64,000 bases of DNA from Microglena sp. YARC (Eukaryota > Chlorophyta > Chlorophyceae > Chlamydomonadales > Chlamydomonadaceae), in the NCBI GenBank assembly GCA_022414725.1, contig CM039465.1, forward strand, positions 20,048,690-20,112,689, in the 5' to 3' direction. Both the position numbers and the translations under genes were made by a program. Under the pieces are notes generated by a model. It did no database searches and was not told where the DNA came from. It saw nothing but the letters and a program-made list of their open reading frames with translations. Positions 20,369 to 31,747 of the stretch are shown here, piece after piece (the stretch's first letter is position 1; every line of letters begins with the position of its first letter).

Positions 20369-23300
20369 ATGGCCTTCAGTCAGGCTGAGCACGACTACTG
20401 CGCCCAAGCCATTCAGCAAGGCATCCGCTTGGATGGTAGAGGGCCCAAGGACTTCAGACCCATTGAGTTGGAGCTAGGTTTAATAGCCCAAGCCAGTGGG
20501 TCAGCCAGACTTCACTTGGGCTCAACAGATGTCATTGTTGGTGTGAAGGTAAGTTTGGAGGCAGCATGATCAGCACAGACGTTGCCGCTCCGCCTGTAGA
20601 ATTCAATTTAATTGATTACATGGTCTACCAGCCTTCAGGCCGCCCACCGTCTGCAGAAGTAGTTATCACGGGAAGTATAAACACTACAACTCCACACTCT
20701 TGAGTATAGAATGCAACCAGATGGATGTAGACTGTCTGCAGGCAAGCATATCAACTGACATATACATTGCCGTACGGTCTGTGTATGTATGTTTTAGTCC
20801 AGGGGTGTGTCAATGAGGCTGAAGGGACTTGCCCAACCTATAACGACCAAGATAATTCTAGACGACAAGGCAAGGCTATAACAATCACTTCATGACCTGG
20901 TCCCCCCAAAATCACAAGCAAACAGACATCGCACCAACCATGCACATAAACTTGCAGCCAACAATTGATGATTGTGATTACCACCATCACCTGCCTAAGA
21001 CGGCAAGCAGCCTTATAGGTTGTAGCCATGTAACCAAGTGTGTGTGTGTGTGTGTGTGTGTGCAGCCTTGAACGTTGGAGCCATGTAACCAATTTCAATT
21101 TCAATTTCAAGCTCAAGTTCAAGTTACCCCCATTAGCCACCATAGTGACTTCCCAAGCCTTTCGTGCACCCTCTTGTCTATCTGAATACCTAACATGTGT
21201 ATCCTCATGCAGTTGCCACCATTCGTCCCCCTGTGCATTCATCCCAATCATCCCTGATATTCCCTTCCAGCCTATCTAGAAAACTAATAATTCGAAGACT
21301 CTGTAAGTAGCTTATTCCCTTTCAAACGCTGGACTGTTGCCGTAGTGACTTTCCCGAGCTGCGGCGTACGGGAGGGTCCCCTTAACACCACGTCCCTCCA
21401 GGCGGTCTCTTTTTTTCCGTACGCTGGCCAATTATGGCTAAGTCATACCTAGACACTAGCAATTTGTTGTTCTTTTGACAAAGAGGATTTTCGCTTAAAG
21501 GGTGGGTCTCCGTGCATTAGCCCTAGACTCAAGGATTTTGTCGATGTCATTGGCAGAGTCACTCCTACATAACGAGGGACTGGGCACCCGTATGTCGACA
21601 GGAGATGCCCACCCATGACCAATCACACCTGCACCCCTGGCCCACCAATAATAGCGAAGTGATACCCTAAATTCGGCAACAGGCTTGGTGAAAGAGTAAG
21701 AAAAGTTAAAAATTACCAAGGACAGCCGATATCATTACAACATACTGTCAACCTCCCACTCTCCCACAAGTGCCTCAGTGCATCTCTATGCGAACTCCCG
21801 CTACATAAAGCGATCGCTATTTGGGACCCTGTTTTGGCCCAAACTTCCGCTACTATGACACCCCCCTAGGGGGGCCTTTGGGCTTACCCAAATCGCTACC
21901 TGGACCCTTGGTGTGTATAAAATCACTGAAAGCAACCAGGAGACCCCCTTTCTGAAACAAATAAAATAGCTCTGGCAACTCTTTGGAAACCCACGCAGTC
22001 CGAGCTCCGGCGCTGTAGCGGTCTGCAGAAGCAAACCCATAGTAAACATTCCCCAGAGCAAGCGGACGGGAAGGTTCCTGCAACCTCACGCCCCATGGCA
22101 AGGCGTAACATTTTTCTTTTAATTTTTGCAAACACCCGCAGGTTGGGGTGGACCAGCCTGAGGCAACCAAGCCTGAGTGTGGGAGGCCACACCCACACAA
22201 CCTCTACCACCCACCCACACCCGACCCACCCACCCACACCTGAACCACCTACCCACACACCCACACACATCCACACCACTTCCACCCCCATCACTCGCAC
22301 CACCAGGGGGCAACAGGGTTTGCGAAAGCGGAAGACAAGATTTAATATGACAAAGTGCAGCAAATTTAAGTACTTCATAACGGCATACTGTCAACCTCCC
22401 ACTCACCCGCAAGTGCCCCAATGCAACCCTCCCCACCTCACCTGCAGCTCACCAGCTCACCTGCAGCTCACTTGCAGCTCACTTGCAGCTCACCAACTGC
22501 TCACTAGGTCATCTGCACCATGCAAAGACACGCAGGTTGGGGTGGGCCAGCCCAAGGCAACCAAGCCTGAGTGTGTGAGGCCGCACCCTAACCACCTCCA
22601 CCACACCATACCCGACCCACCCACACACTCCTGAACCATCTACCCACACATTCACACCACCTCCACCCCCACCACCCACACCACCAGGGGGCGACAGGGA
22701 TTGCGAAAGCGGAAGGTAAGATACCGTCAACCTCCCACTTACACGCAAGTGCCTCAATGCAACCCGCACCACCTCATCATCTGCTCACCAGCTCATCTGC
22801 ACCATACAAAGTCACACCACCTCCACCCCCACCACCCGACCCACCCACCCTCACCTGAACCACCTACCCACACGCATCCACACCACCTCCACCCCCACCA
22901 CCTGTACCACCAGGGGGCAACAGGGTTAGCGAAAGCGGAAGATAAGATACTGTCAACCTTCCACTCACCCGTAAGCGCCCCAATGCAACCACCTGCTTAC
23001 CACCTCACCATCTGCTCACCACCTCACCACCTCACCACCTCACCACATCTGCGCCATGTAAACCCACGCAGGTTGAGGTGGGCCAGCCCGAGGCAACCAA
23101 GCCTGAGTGCGGGAGGCTTCAAGTCACTGTAGAGTGCTCCCCAACCGCTTCACCTGACTATGAAGTAAGTTTCAGTTACGTTACGTCAGTTACAGTTATG
23201 AGAAGTCAGTTACAGTTGCATGAAGTCAGTTACAGTTACGTGAAGTCAGTTACAGTCACGTGAAGTCAGTTACAGTCACGTGAAGTCAGTGACAGTTACA

Positions 23301-26300
23301 GTTACGTGAAGTCAGTTACAGTTACGTGAAGTCAGTCACAGTTACGTGAAGTCAGTTACAGTAACGTGAAGTCAGTTACAGTCACGTGAAGTCAGTGACA
23401 GTTACAGTTACGTGAAGTCAGTGACAGTTACAGTTACGTGAAGTCAGTGACAGTTACGTGAAGTCAGTTACAGTTACGCGAAGTCAGTTACAGTAACGTG
23501 AAGTCAGTTACAGTTACAGTTACTTGAAGTCAGTGGCAGTTACAGTTACATGAAGTCAGTCACAGTTACAGTTACGTGACGTCAGTCACAGTTACAGTTA
23601 CGTGAAGTCAGTCACAGTTACGTGAAGTCAGTTGCAGTTACGTGAAGTCAGTCACAGTCACGTGAAGTCAGTGACAGTTACAGTTACGTGAAGTCAGTTA
23701 CAGTTACGTGAAGTCAGTTACAGTTACGTGAAGTCATTTACAGTTACAGTTACGTGAAGTCAGTGACAGTTACGTGAAGTCAGTAACAGTTACGTGAAGT
23801 CAGTGACAGTCACGTGAAGTCAGTTACAGTCACGTGAAGTCAGTGACAGTTACAGTCACGTGAAGTCAGTGACAGTGACAGTTACGTGAAGTCAGTGACA
23901 GTTACGTGAAGTCAGTTACAGTTACGTGAAGTCAGTTACAGTCACGTGAAGTCAGTGACAGTCACAGTTACGTGAAGTCAGTTACAGTTACGTGAAGTCA
24001 GTTACAGTTACGTGAAGTCAGTTACAGTCACGTGAAGTCAGTTACAGTTACGTGAAGTCAGTGACAGTTACGTGGAGTCAGTTACAGTCATATGTGTGTG
24101 TGTGGGTGTGGGTGTGGGGGGGGGGGCAAATACAAGCTTCTTTACAGGCAGTGAGTACTAGGGATCTAAGTTGAAATTCTGGAAAAGAGAAGTTAACAGT
24201 AAGAGGAGACGGGAGATAGGGACGAATGATTACAAGAACCAGCTCGAAAGCTCACACTATCTGTCTGGCTGCTTGGTGGTGCAGGGCCGAGGAGGAGACG
24301 CATGGGGCCTACAACTAGCTGCCGCACTTGAGAGCAGTCTATGTCCTCCTGGGGCTCAAAAAGGTAAGAGCTTGGCTGATGAGACAGTGGGGACACATAA
24401 ACCTTTTTGGCAGAGAAGGGGGGGGGGGGGGGGGGGGGGGGGGGGTAAGCCAAAAATATAACCGACACCTGCATAATATCACAGTACAACAAGCACACGC
24501 CAGCCCTGCAATTTTTGGCGGAGCCCCCTGTTGAAGGGGGCGGGAGTCCCTATGGTCACCCTGTTGTCTGTCTGTGCGCGTGTCCGTCTGACGGAGACAA
24601 AGCCAGACACGTCAGCCAACGATCTCGTAACTAACTCGCTCCGTCGCAACCTGTCGCTCCGTTGCAAACACTCTCCGCCATTTTTTAGCGTCGCTTGCAA
24701 CGCTGCATAGAACTTGTTTTGTTTGTGATGCTCATAAGTTGGCCATAATCCATCAAGCCGTGGGCATGTTTAAAACTCAGTAGGGCACCATGAACATTAA
24801 ACTGCCAACGTCGTCATCAGCATCATCAGCACCATCAGCATCACCATCATCACCGTCATCGTCCACCACCACGACCACCACAATCATCACCATCATCAGC
24901 ATCTGCATCAACACCATCAGCATCATCAGCATCACCGATGTCGTCCACCACCACGACCACCACCAGCATCAGCATCAGCACCATCAGCATCACCATCATA
25001 ATCAGCACCACCATCAGCAGCAGCACCATCAGCACCATCATCGCCACCATCAGCAGCACAACAATTGAGAACATGGCAGTTATTTTCTTCCACCAGCAGC
25101 AGCTTCTAGGCAGCTCCTGTGGCGTGCTACCCAGCCAAAGCTGTACTAAGTCGTGCAACCGGAAGCTGATAGAATCATCTGTCCAATGCTGTTGAAATCT
25201 TGGGGCTTAGCCCTGAGGCTGGCGCAGGTAGCTGCCTAGAAGCTGCTGCTTGTAGCCAGGGGAAAAAGCTATGATTGATAAGTAGTGTGAGTACTCACTC
25301 CCGAGAGATAGACCAAGACTGAAGGGACCTGAATTTTAGACGAACGCAAACAAAAGGTCGTGCACACACACTGTACTGCACCGTACCGCATCTCGAGTCA
25401 CCGCGACGCACCAAACAACCCACACCTCTTACCTATCCTACTAGAATATTCAGAGAGGCTTAAACTCGTAGTCTTGTTTGCTGAACCTGCCCCTCCTGCT
25501 GCTGCTTCTTAGGCTGCGGAGTTCCACTTGAGTCTCTGAACATCATCAGCGGGAAGACCTGTTGGGTGGTGTATGTGGACGCTCTAGTGCTAAACGATGA
25601 CGGGAATGTGCTGGGAGCCCTGGGGATGGCATGCTGGGCTGCACTAGCCAATACCCGCATCCCTCACGTTGAGCTGGTGGCCGGGGAGGGGGATGAGGAG
25701 CCGGAGCTGGAGCTAGACGACGACATGGACAACGCCATGCAGCTGGACGTGTCTGGCATCCCCGTCATGGTGTCTGTGTCCCAGGTAGGCTGCTGGTGGG
25801 CGGATATGGGTGGGGGGGGGGGGGGGTGAGGCATGGGTGGGCAAGCAGGTAGGGTGACGGTGGACGGATCTGGGTGGGTGGGTGGAGGCGTGGGTGGGCG
25901 GATCTGGGCGGGTGGATGAGGCATGGGTGGGCAAGCAGGTAGGGTGACGGTGGACGGATCTGGGTGGGTGGGTGGAGGCGTGGGTGGGCGGATCTGGGCG
26001 GGTGGATGAGGCATGGGTGGGCAAGCAGGTAGGGTGACGGTGGACGGATGTGGGTGGGTGGGTGGAGGCGTGGGTGGGCGGATCTGGGTGGGTGGATGAG
26101 GCATGGGGGGGCAAGCAGGTAGGGTGACGGTGGACGGATCTGGGTGGGTGGGTGGAGGCGTGGGTGGGCGGATCTGGGTGGGTGGATGAGGCATGGGGGG
26201 GCAAGCAGGTAGGGTGACGGTGGACAGATCTGGCAGGGTGGGTGAGGCATGGGTGGCCTAGGTAGGGTGACAGTTTACGGATCTGGGTGGGTAGATGAGG

Positions 26301-26728
26301 CATGGGTGGCCTAGGTAGGTTGACAGTTTACGGATCTGGGTGGGTGGGTGGAGGCGTGGGTGGGCGGATCTGGGTGGGTGAGTGGAGGCGTGGGTGGGCG
26401 GATCTGGGTGGGTGGATGAGGCATGGGTAGGCAAGCAGGTAGGGTGACGGTGGACGGATCTGGCAGGGTGGGTGAGGCATGGGTGGCAGGATTTTCTTGA
26501 AGGTAGCTCCTTGTAGCACACGTGTGAAATTATACACCTTTGGTGTTTTGGGGTTGTTATGTTAGAGCCATTTGGGTTTGCTTTGTGTGCATATGTGATG
26601 GGCAGCACCTCCTGGAACACCACCCCAACCCCACTGCTAATTTGGGGGGTCTTTGGACCCTTTCATTTGGCTATACAGGGTGCATTTGGGGTGAGAGGGG
26701 TGCCGCAAGGGTACAGAAAAAGGTGCGG

Positions 26729-26774
<46 letters not shown>

Positions 26775-29700
26775 AAAAAAAGCTGCCTGTAGCACCCTAC
26801 AGGCTACTTGGAGCACCATAATACTGCAACAATAAGCTTTTTCTTTTCCTTCGACATAACCCAGATGGGTGGGCGAGCAGGTGAGTGTCTGGCTTAGGAT
26901 ACTGCCTGTTTTAACAGGCAGGATCTTTTAAGAGAGAGGGTTTGGTTGAAACCCTCTTTAGAGGGTGACCAGAGTTTCTTTTTTCGACGATGCGTCGCCA
27001 TTCCGTCGAATGCTACACCCCCCCGGACAATATAGGGACGCGCTGCCCCCTGATCCCCCCAGGCTACGCACTTTGCGCTCCACCATGAGATGGCTACTTA
27101 ACTATCCTGAAATCAGGGTTGAGTAGCCCAAGTAGTGAAGTAGCTACTCAACCTGGACTACAGAAATATGAAAAAAAGACTGAGGGTGACAACATACGGA
27201 CCAGGGTACTACTTCTTGCCAAATTGGTCAGCGCTTTTTAGTGCAAACAGCGCACAAAACTGCGCGCTGCGCCCACAGAGGGTTGAAAAAACTGCGCGAA
27301 ACGCGCAGAGGGGCTCAAAAAGGCAGCGCGGCACCACGCTGCCGCGCGCGCTTAGTAGTACCCTGATACGGGCATACCTGAACATAAATTGTTTTTTAAA
27401 GTAGCCGGAGGATGTCATCTCACCAGTTGCATCATCTCTTTTCAGGTTAGGGAAGTAGTTAGGTGGATGGGCAATGGGAGCGGTGTAGGCAGCCTTCAAC
27501 TGTTGTGAGGTGGGGTGGGGTGGGGAAAGAGACCCCCTTAGGGTTCTTAGGCATGGGCAGAGCCCCCGCGCAAATATGAAGAATTAAATGAACTCTATCT
27601 ACACCCTTTAATTCCTTTTCCGTAAAGGCCCCCCTATAATGCCGGCATCCCTCGCTACTTACGTCGCTTCCCCCTTCCACATTTCCTCCCCTTCTTCTAC
27701 CCTCCCTCACTGAGAAGGGTACCCAAGGAGGGTTGTTCAGAACGATGCGTCCTGTGTCGCAGACACAATGTCGAAGGGTTCGTAACGTCCTGAGACGCAA
27801 CGTGGGAAGGGTCTGTTGCGTCGCAGACGCACCTTCAGTGGGTTAGTTGCATCTCAGGGCGCAGGCTATGGGTCGCTTGCGGGTCGCTTGTGTCTCAGGA
27901 CGCGGGCTATGTGATTGTTTACGTCTCAGGACGCAGGCTGTAAAAAATATTATGTCTCAGGATGCAGGCTGTAAAATTGGTTGCGTCTGAGGACGCAGAG
28001 CTGGGGGTCCTCCCTCTTGAGGGTACTCAAGCTGCATGAGTACTGTATCCCTACCTATTTGCAACCCATACCTTCGCATCAAGAACTTTACCTACCCCAC
28101 ACCCACCCCGCACGCACCACCTGTCACACCCATCTCACCACAACCACAACCTCCCCCCCCACACACCAATCACACACACCCTCCTCTACCTCCCCTCCCC
28201 ACCCACCCACCCCACCCCACACGCCCACTGACTATTGCCCTTCTGTCAGTGTGCAGGTTGGGCATGCCAGCGTGATGGATTTGATACTCCAAGAAGAGGC
28301 TTGTGCATCTGCAACAATGCACGTAGCGGTGAGTGACGGAATTTTCTCCTTTGTACACTTATGTAAATATATATTTGTGTTTGTTGTATGTATTTTGAGG
28401 ATTTTATACTCCAAGAAGAGGCTTGTGCAATTGCAACAATGCACGTAGCGGTGAGCGGCGGATGTGTCTCCTTCATACACTTACATATCTGTGTTTGTTG
28501 TATGTCTGTTTCCAAACCATTCACCAATATTGTGTACACCTACGTTACATTACATTGCGCTGGCATCACCAGGCCATTGTTGACCCAAGACCCAAGCCTG
28601 CTCCACAACATCCGGGAGGGGTCTTCCAACTAATCCTCAGAAAAAGAAAGGCAATATTGCAGCAAGCAAGCGTTATTATCAGCACTAATTCCATATGCTA
28701 TATATGTATTGCTTTGTATGAAACAGTTGTTTCACTAGATTATGCGTAGTGTACGCTTTCTCACGGTGGTCAAGTGGTACATCAAGGCTGCAGTGCACTT
28801 CGTTTTGTTGCTGGGTGCTACGCCCAACTTACGGTGCATTTCCATTGGACTCGACTTTACCACTCGACTTGGATTAACTTGCGCAAATGCTAAGTCAAGT
28901 CCGTTTAAGTCAAGTTTTGTGTGTGTGGGTGTGTGGGTGTGTGTGTGGGGGGGGGGGGGGGGGGGGGGCTTAGGACAACCCTGCTGAGGTTGCTATACTT
29001 TGCTAATTGGTATTTGCTCTGCTGCAGGCGGTGTGTATGTTACATTCCAGGGGTAGCCAAATAGGCTTAAGGGACTGGCCCAAGCTCGATATCATGAGGG
29101 GCTCAGACAAAAACAAGCTCTTATCAGGGCCCCCAACAAATCGGTTTACCAATGGAGGCCTTGAGTTTGTGCTACAGAAATAAATTAGTTTTACGATTCT
29201 CAGAGGATTCTCATCAGGGTACTACAAAGCGTGCGCGGCAGTGCGATTTCGCGCACGTTTTTAAGCCCCACTGCGCGTTCCCAGTTTTTTCAACCCCCTG
29301 TGGGCGCAGCGCGCAATTTTTGCGCTTCTTGCACTAGAAAGGGCTGACCAATTTGACGTTAGTGCGCTTCAAGCGCTGACCAATTTGACAAAAAGTAGTA
29401 CCCTGATTCTCATCACGTGTTTTCTTGGTGGTTGGCCCCTGTGTATGTTTGTCTGTCACAGTCCAGGGGTATGCCAAATAGGCCGAAGGGACTTGCCCAA
29501 CCGTGATTGGAAGGGCTTAAAAAAAAAAGCATTGATGAACTGAATCCCAAACAATCGTTTCACCGACGGGCCCTGTGCAAGCAAACGGGCTTGCCCCCTC
29601 AACCTCACGCCTCATTATAAGCCGTACTCTTTATTTGTTCATTTATCACATTTGTTCTGCTGCAGGTGGATGCGAAGTCTCGAGTATGTGGGGCCACCAA

Positions 29701-29833
29701 GGAGGGACTTGCAGGCATCGACCCTAGTATGGCAACAGCAATGCTTGAAGCTGCGCAGACGATGGGGCCTATATTGTTGTCTAAGCTCGATGCTTATATA
29801 GCGGCAACTGCGGCGAAGGCTGTAGCATCTTAA
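20369..29833 (+). CDS. RRP42: RNA exosome ring subunit RRP42 (EXOSC7), complete, 6 exons
   Basis: Exons 20369-20548, 23072-23164, 24285-24363, 25513-25784, 28257-28328 and 29666-29833 join in phase into 287 residues, close to human EXOSC7 (291). All introns are GT-AG. The product is one of the six RNase PH-fold subunits of the exosome ring, a structural, non-catalytic channel part in 3'-5' RNA decay and processing. Seen motifs: IRLDGRGPKDFRPIELELG and SGSARLHLGSTDVIVGVK in exon 1, VTVECSPTASPDYE in exon 2, GRGGDAWGLQLAAALESSL in exon 3, CWVVYVDALVLNDDGNVL and NTRIPHVEL in exon 4, and DLILQEEACASATMHVAV in exon 5. These follow the RRP42 order exactly. The start ATG has ACACC before it. Coding is about 9% of the span; introns hold arrays derived from exons 2, 4 and 5, MITEs and SINEs. 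Confidence 0.93.
22137..23071 (+). repeat. Acceptor-side copies of RRP42 exon 2
   Basis: Two partial exon-2 copies (22137-22183 and 22532-22580) keep the CGCAG acceptor and about 45 bp of exon (GAGGCAACCAAGCCTGAGTG in both, with small changes) but lack the 3' half and the donor. Units of about 395-540 bp also share ACCAGGGGGCAACAGG and CTGTCAACCTCCCACTCAC blocks. Only the last copy leads into the complete exon at 23072. Confidence 0.85.
23165..24092 (+). repeat. Minisatellite derived from the RRP42 exon 2 donor
   Basis: Over 40 units of 18-25 bp built on CAGTTACAGTTACGTGAAGT. The true junction reads TATGAA then GTAAGTTTCAGTTACG, and each unit repeats GTGAA then GTCAGTTACAG. The array therefore begins at the donor and multiplies donor-like GAAGTCAGT sites. 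Confidence 0.85.
24418..24445 (+). repeat. Poly-G tract in RRP42 intron 3
   Basis: A run of 28 G, one of about 17 long G or C runs in this window. Confidence 0.9.
24519..24720 (+). mobile_element. Dispersed repeat, GGCGGAGCCCCC family
   Basis: Starts TTTTGGCGGAGCCCCCTG and ends near TTAGCGTCGCTTGCAACGCT. Contains CACGTCAGCCAACGATCTCG and CGCTCCGTCGCAACCTGTCG, shared with 44160-44345. Confidence 0.6.
24795..25065 (+). repeat. Trinucleotide (CAT/CAC/CAG) microsatellite
   Basis: Imperfect runs of CATCAGCATCACCATCATC and CCACCACGACCACCA within RRP42 intron 3. The serine, threonine or histidine-rich open frames here are by-products. Confidence 0.9.
25072..25273. mobile_element. Foldback MITE with 8-bp TSD
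   Basis: Family arms CCAGCAGCAGCTTCTAGGCA and GCTGCCTAGAAGCTGCTGCT, outer ends CATGGCAGTTATTTTC and AAAAAGCTATG. Flanks ATTGAGAA (25064-25071) and ATTGATAA (25274-25281) are an 8-bp target duplication with one mismatch, so this family is hAT-like. Confidence 0.8.
25815..26490 (+). repeat. 90-bp minisatellite carrying decoy donors of RRP42 exon 4
   Basis: GCAAGCAGGTAGGGTGACGG recurs at 25841, 25931, 26021, 26111 and 26201, exactly 90 bp apart, and again at 26431. It resembles the true junction CCCAG then GTAGGCTG at 25784/25785. The 3n unit explains the long proline-rich frames on the minus strand. Confidence 0.85.
26730..26772 (+). repeat. Poly-C tract (43 C)
   Basis: Uninterrupted C run followed by nine A, inside a dispersed repeat in RRP42 intron 4. 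Confidence 0.95.
27202..27365. mobile_element. hAT-type MITE, CAGGGTACTAC family
   Basis: Terminal inverted repeats CAGGGTACTAC and GTAGTACCCTG. The GC-rich interior has AACTGCGCGCTGCGCCCAC. Flanks ATACGGAC and ATACGGGC form an 8-bp target duplication with one mismatch. Confidence 0.88.
27728..28015 (+). repeat. Tandem short palindromes (GCGTCTCAGGACGC)
   Basis: Six to eight irregular units of about 37 bp contain a hairpin such as GCGTCTCAGGACGC followed by AGGCTGTAAAA, in RRP42 intron 4. Confidence 0.65.
28329..28515 (+). repeat. Second copy of RRP42 exon 5 with donor
   Basis: A 123-bp tandem duplication. The copy 28400-28450 reads DFILQEEACAIATMHVA and ends in GCG with a GTGAGC donor. It follows TTTTGAG, a possible weak acceptor. 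It lacks the first seven codons of real exon 5 but is 51 nt and phase 0-0, so it could replace exon 5 without a frameshift. Confidence 0.8.
28946..28968 (+). repeat. Poly-G tract
   Basis: A run of more than 20 G after a (GT)n-like stretch in RRP42 intron 5. Confidence 0.85.
29215..29405. mobile_element. hAT-type MITE, CAGGGTACTAC family, perfect TSD
   Basis: Terminal repeats CAGGGTACTAC and GTAGTACCCTG. A perfect 8-bp target duplication ATTCTCAT lies at 29207-29214 and 29406-29413. It is in the opposite orientation to the 27202 copy, in the last intron of RRP42. Confidence 0.92.
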
Positions 29834-29887
29834 CTTGTTGTCCGCTTAGTGCGCTCGCTGGTTTCTGTGATAATACCGAGGTGTTAA

Positions 29888-29932
<45 letters not shown>

Positions 29933-31600
29933 GATCGGTTTGGCGATGAGTTAACATGCGCTATGGTCGTGCACGCCTACCTACCTGCCTGCCCCGAAAA
30001 ACCCTCATAACATGCTACATTGCTCACCTCGCACCCTGCGAACTTGCTAATCGCACGGGATCTTGGGAGATCGTGGGCAACCCATAGGTGGCTGAAAAAC
30101 CATGTGTTTGTGTTTACAGTCTTGTCGGTTAAGGCTTGGCCAGATATTATAACATGTAGCTATTCAATTCAAACTTGAACTTGAACTTGGTTACATAGCT
30201 TCAACCAGCCAAGTGGCTGCTTGTCGTCTTCGGCAGTAAAACAAATATTAACAGGAAAATGTGAACTCGAACAAATCCCTTTTTTCATTTTGTTTTTTCG
30301 ATTTTGTTTTCTCCCCTTCATCTGAACTGGAAAACAGTACAATGAAAACCTATTCATACCTATCAAAAAAAACTTGATACAGTCTCTTCATATATTCATG
30401 GATGAACTAAGGAACCTTCTCTCGACATTCAACTTCTGGATTCCACATCAGGTAATGTAGAGGAATCATTTTGCTCTCAGATAGTGAAATCAGGTTCTAA
30501 TACTTTCTTCTTGAATTCAGCAAGGCTTCGTCAGTACATTCAAATACCACATGGTGTTCATCTGGTCTTTGCTCTGGTCGGCACCGGTGCTGAGGTAGGC
30601 CCGGCCGAGGGCAGACCAACAATGTGCGGATGTTGAAGGCTAGTCTTTCACTCCAATCTCGTTCACCCTTTTCAAGGCCTGCTGTTGCACCACATATATT
30701 GCAGACCTAGTTTCTGAGATTCTGTAGCAAGGCCCTATTTCCAAAATTCCTGCCCAACGCGTTGTCCAGACCATATTCAAAGCACACGCAAAGCCCCCCG
30801 CCCCCCCGCCCCCCCCCCCCCCCCCCCCCCCCCCCATCCACCCACCCACCCTCACCAGATGTGCCTGAAAACACACACGTCCCTGTCTAAATGTGCGCGC
30901 CACTATTTTGGCTACTGTATGGACTTCGAAGTCTTTGCCTCCTTATTTTTCGCACCCCGTGTCCCTATTCCTGCCCATTGCAAGTTGCAAATTGACAACG
31001 TCAATTAGTATAGCATTTCAGCGGATTAATTGGATTTTTATATTTCGTAGTTCGTACCGTAGTTCGTACCTCACAATCCTGGCCTGGAAATTCGAAAATT
31101 CAGAGATTTCTGGGAGAACTGTCGTAAATTTGGCCTGGAAAGGCAAGGCACGAAGTACGGCCTATGCTTGTCTTATTAGAAATCCTCCGTAACGAATTGC
31201 TATAAATCATGAAACAATCAGTTCACCAAATACCGGTAGCATTTTTATATTTAAAGCATTGGCCCAATAGTTCAATCGTTTGAGAAATTAAGGCACACCC
31301 GTTTCAAAGGAATACAAGTTTCGTATGGGTATTCTGCATATCATCTTCCGCAGCTATAAAACTCTCTTCCAAGTTCTCCTCGTATATAAACAAGTCCAAG
31401 GCGCGTCGCTTGCGACGCGGAAAATTGGCGACGTGTAACGGGAGAGTGATAGAGATAGGAAGGTGGACAGCGGGAAGGTTTGAGCTGTCCAAGATTTGAG
31501 CTTACAACTTCGAGATAGGTCGCCCCAAGATTTGAGTGGTCCCAGTCAAGCTAAGCCAACTTAGATAGGGCCTAGTCAACAAGGGGGAGGTGGTATAACA
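29834..31600. other. Intergenic, no gene seen
   Basis: Holds an (AT)n run at 29890-29930, a SINE tail with TTGAACTTGAACTTGGTTAC near 30180, and a C run of about 30 at 30806-30835. No exon-like segment with splice sites was found on either strand. Confidence 0.55.
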
Positions 31601-31747
31601 ACAAGAGGGGAGAGGGTATGGGCTTGTCAAGCTCCAGTCCCTTAAAGGATGCTGACAAGGCATTCCCTGATAAGCCTTGCCTTGACCCCACGCTTAACAG
31701 CACCCCACGCCTAAGCTGCAATAATTCTGTGCATGAAAGTGGCATAA

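Noticed and set aside
20838..21251. 137-codon minus-strand frame in RRP42 intron 1
   Set aside because: It overlaps a GT microsatellite and a SINE tail and has no conserved motif.
23165..24092. CRISPR-like array
   Set aside because: Units are contiguous with no unique spacers, and the genome is eukaryotic; it is a donor-derived minisatellite.
25664..26623. Long proline/histidine-rich frames on the minus strand
   Set aside because: They translate the 90-bp minisatellite in RRP42 intron 4.
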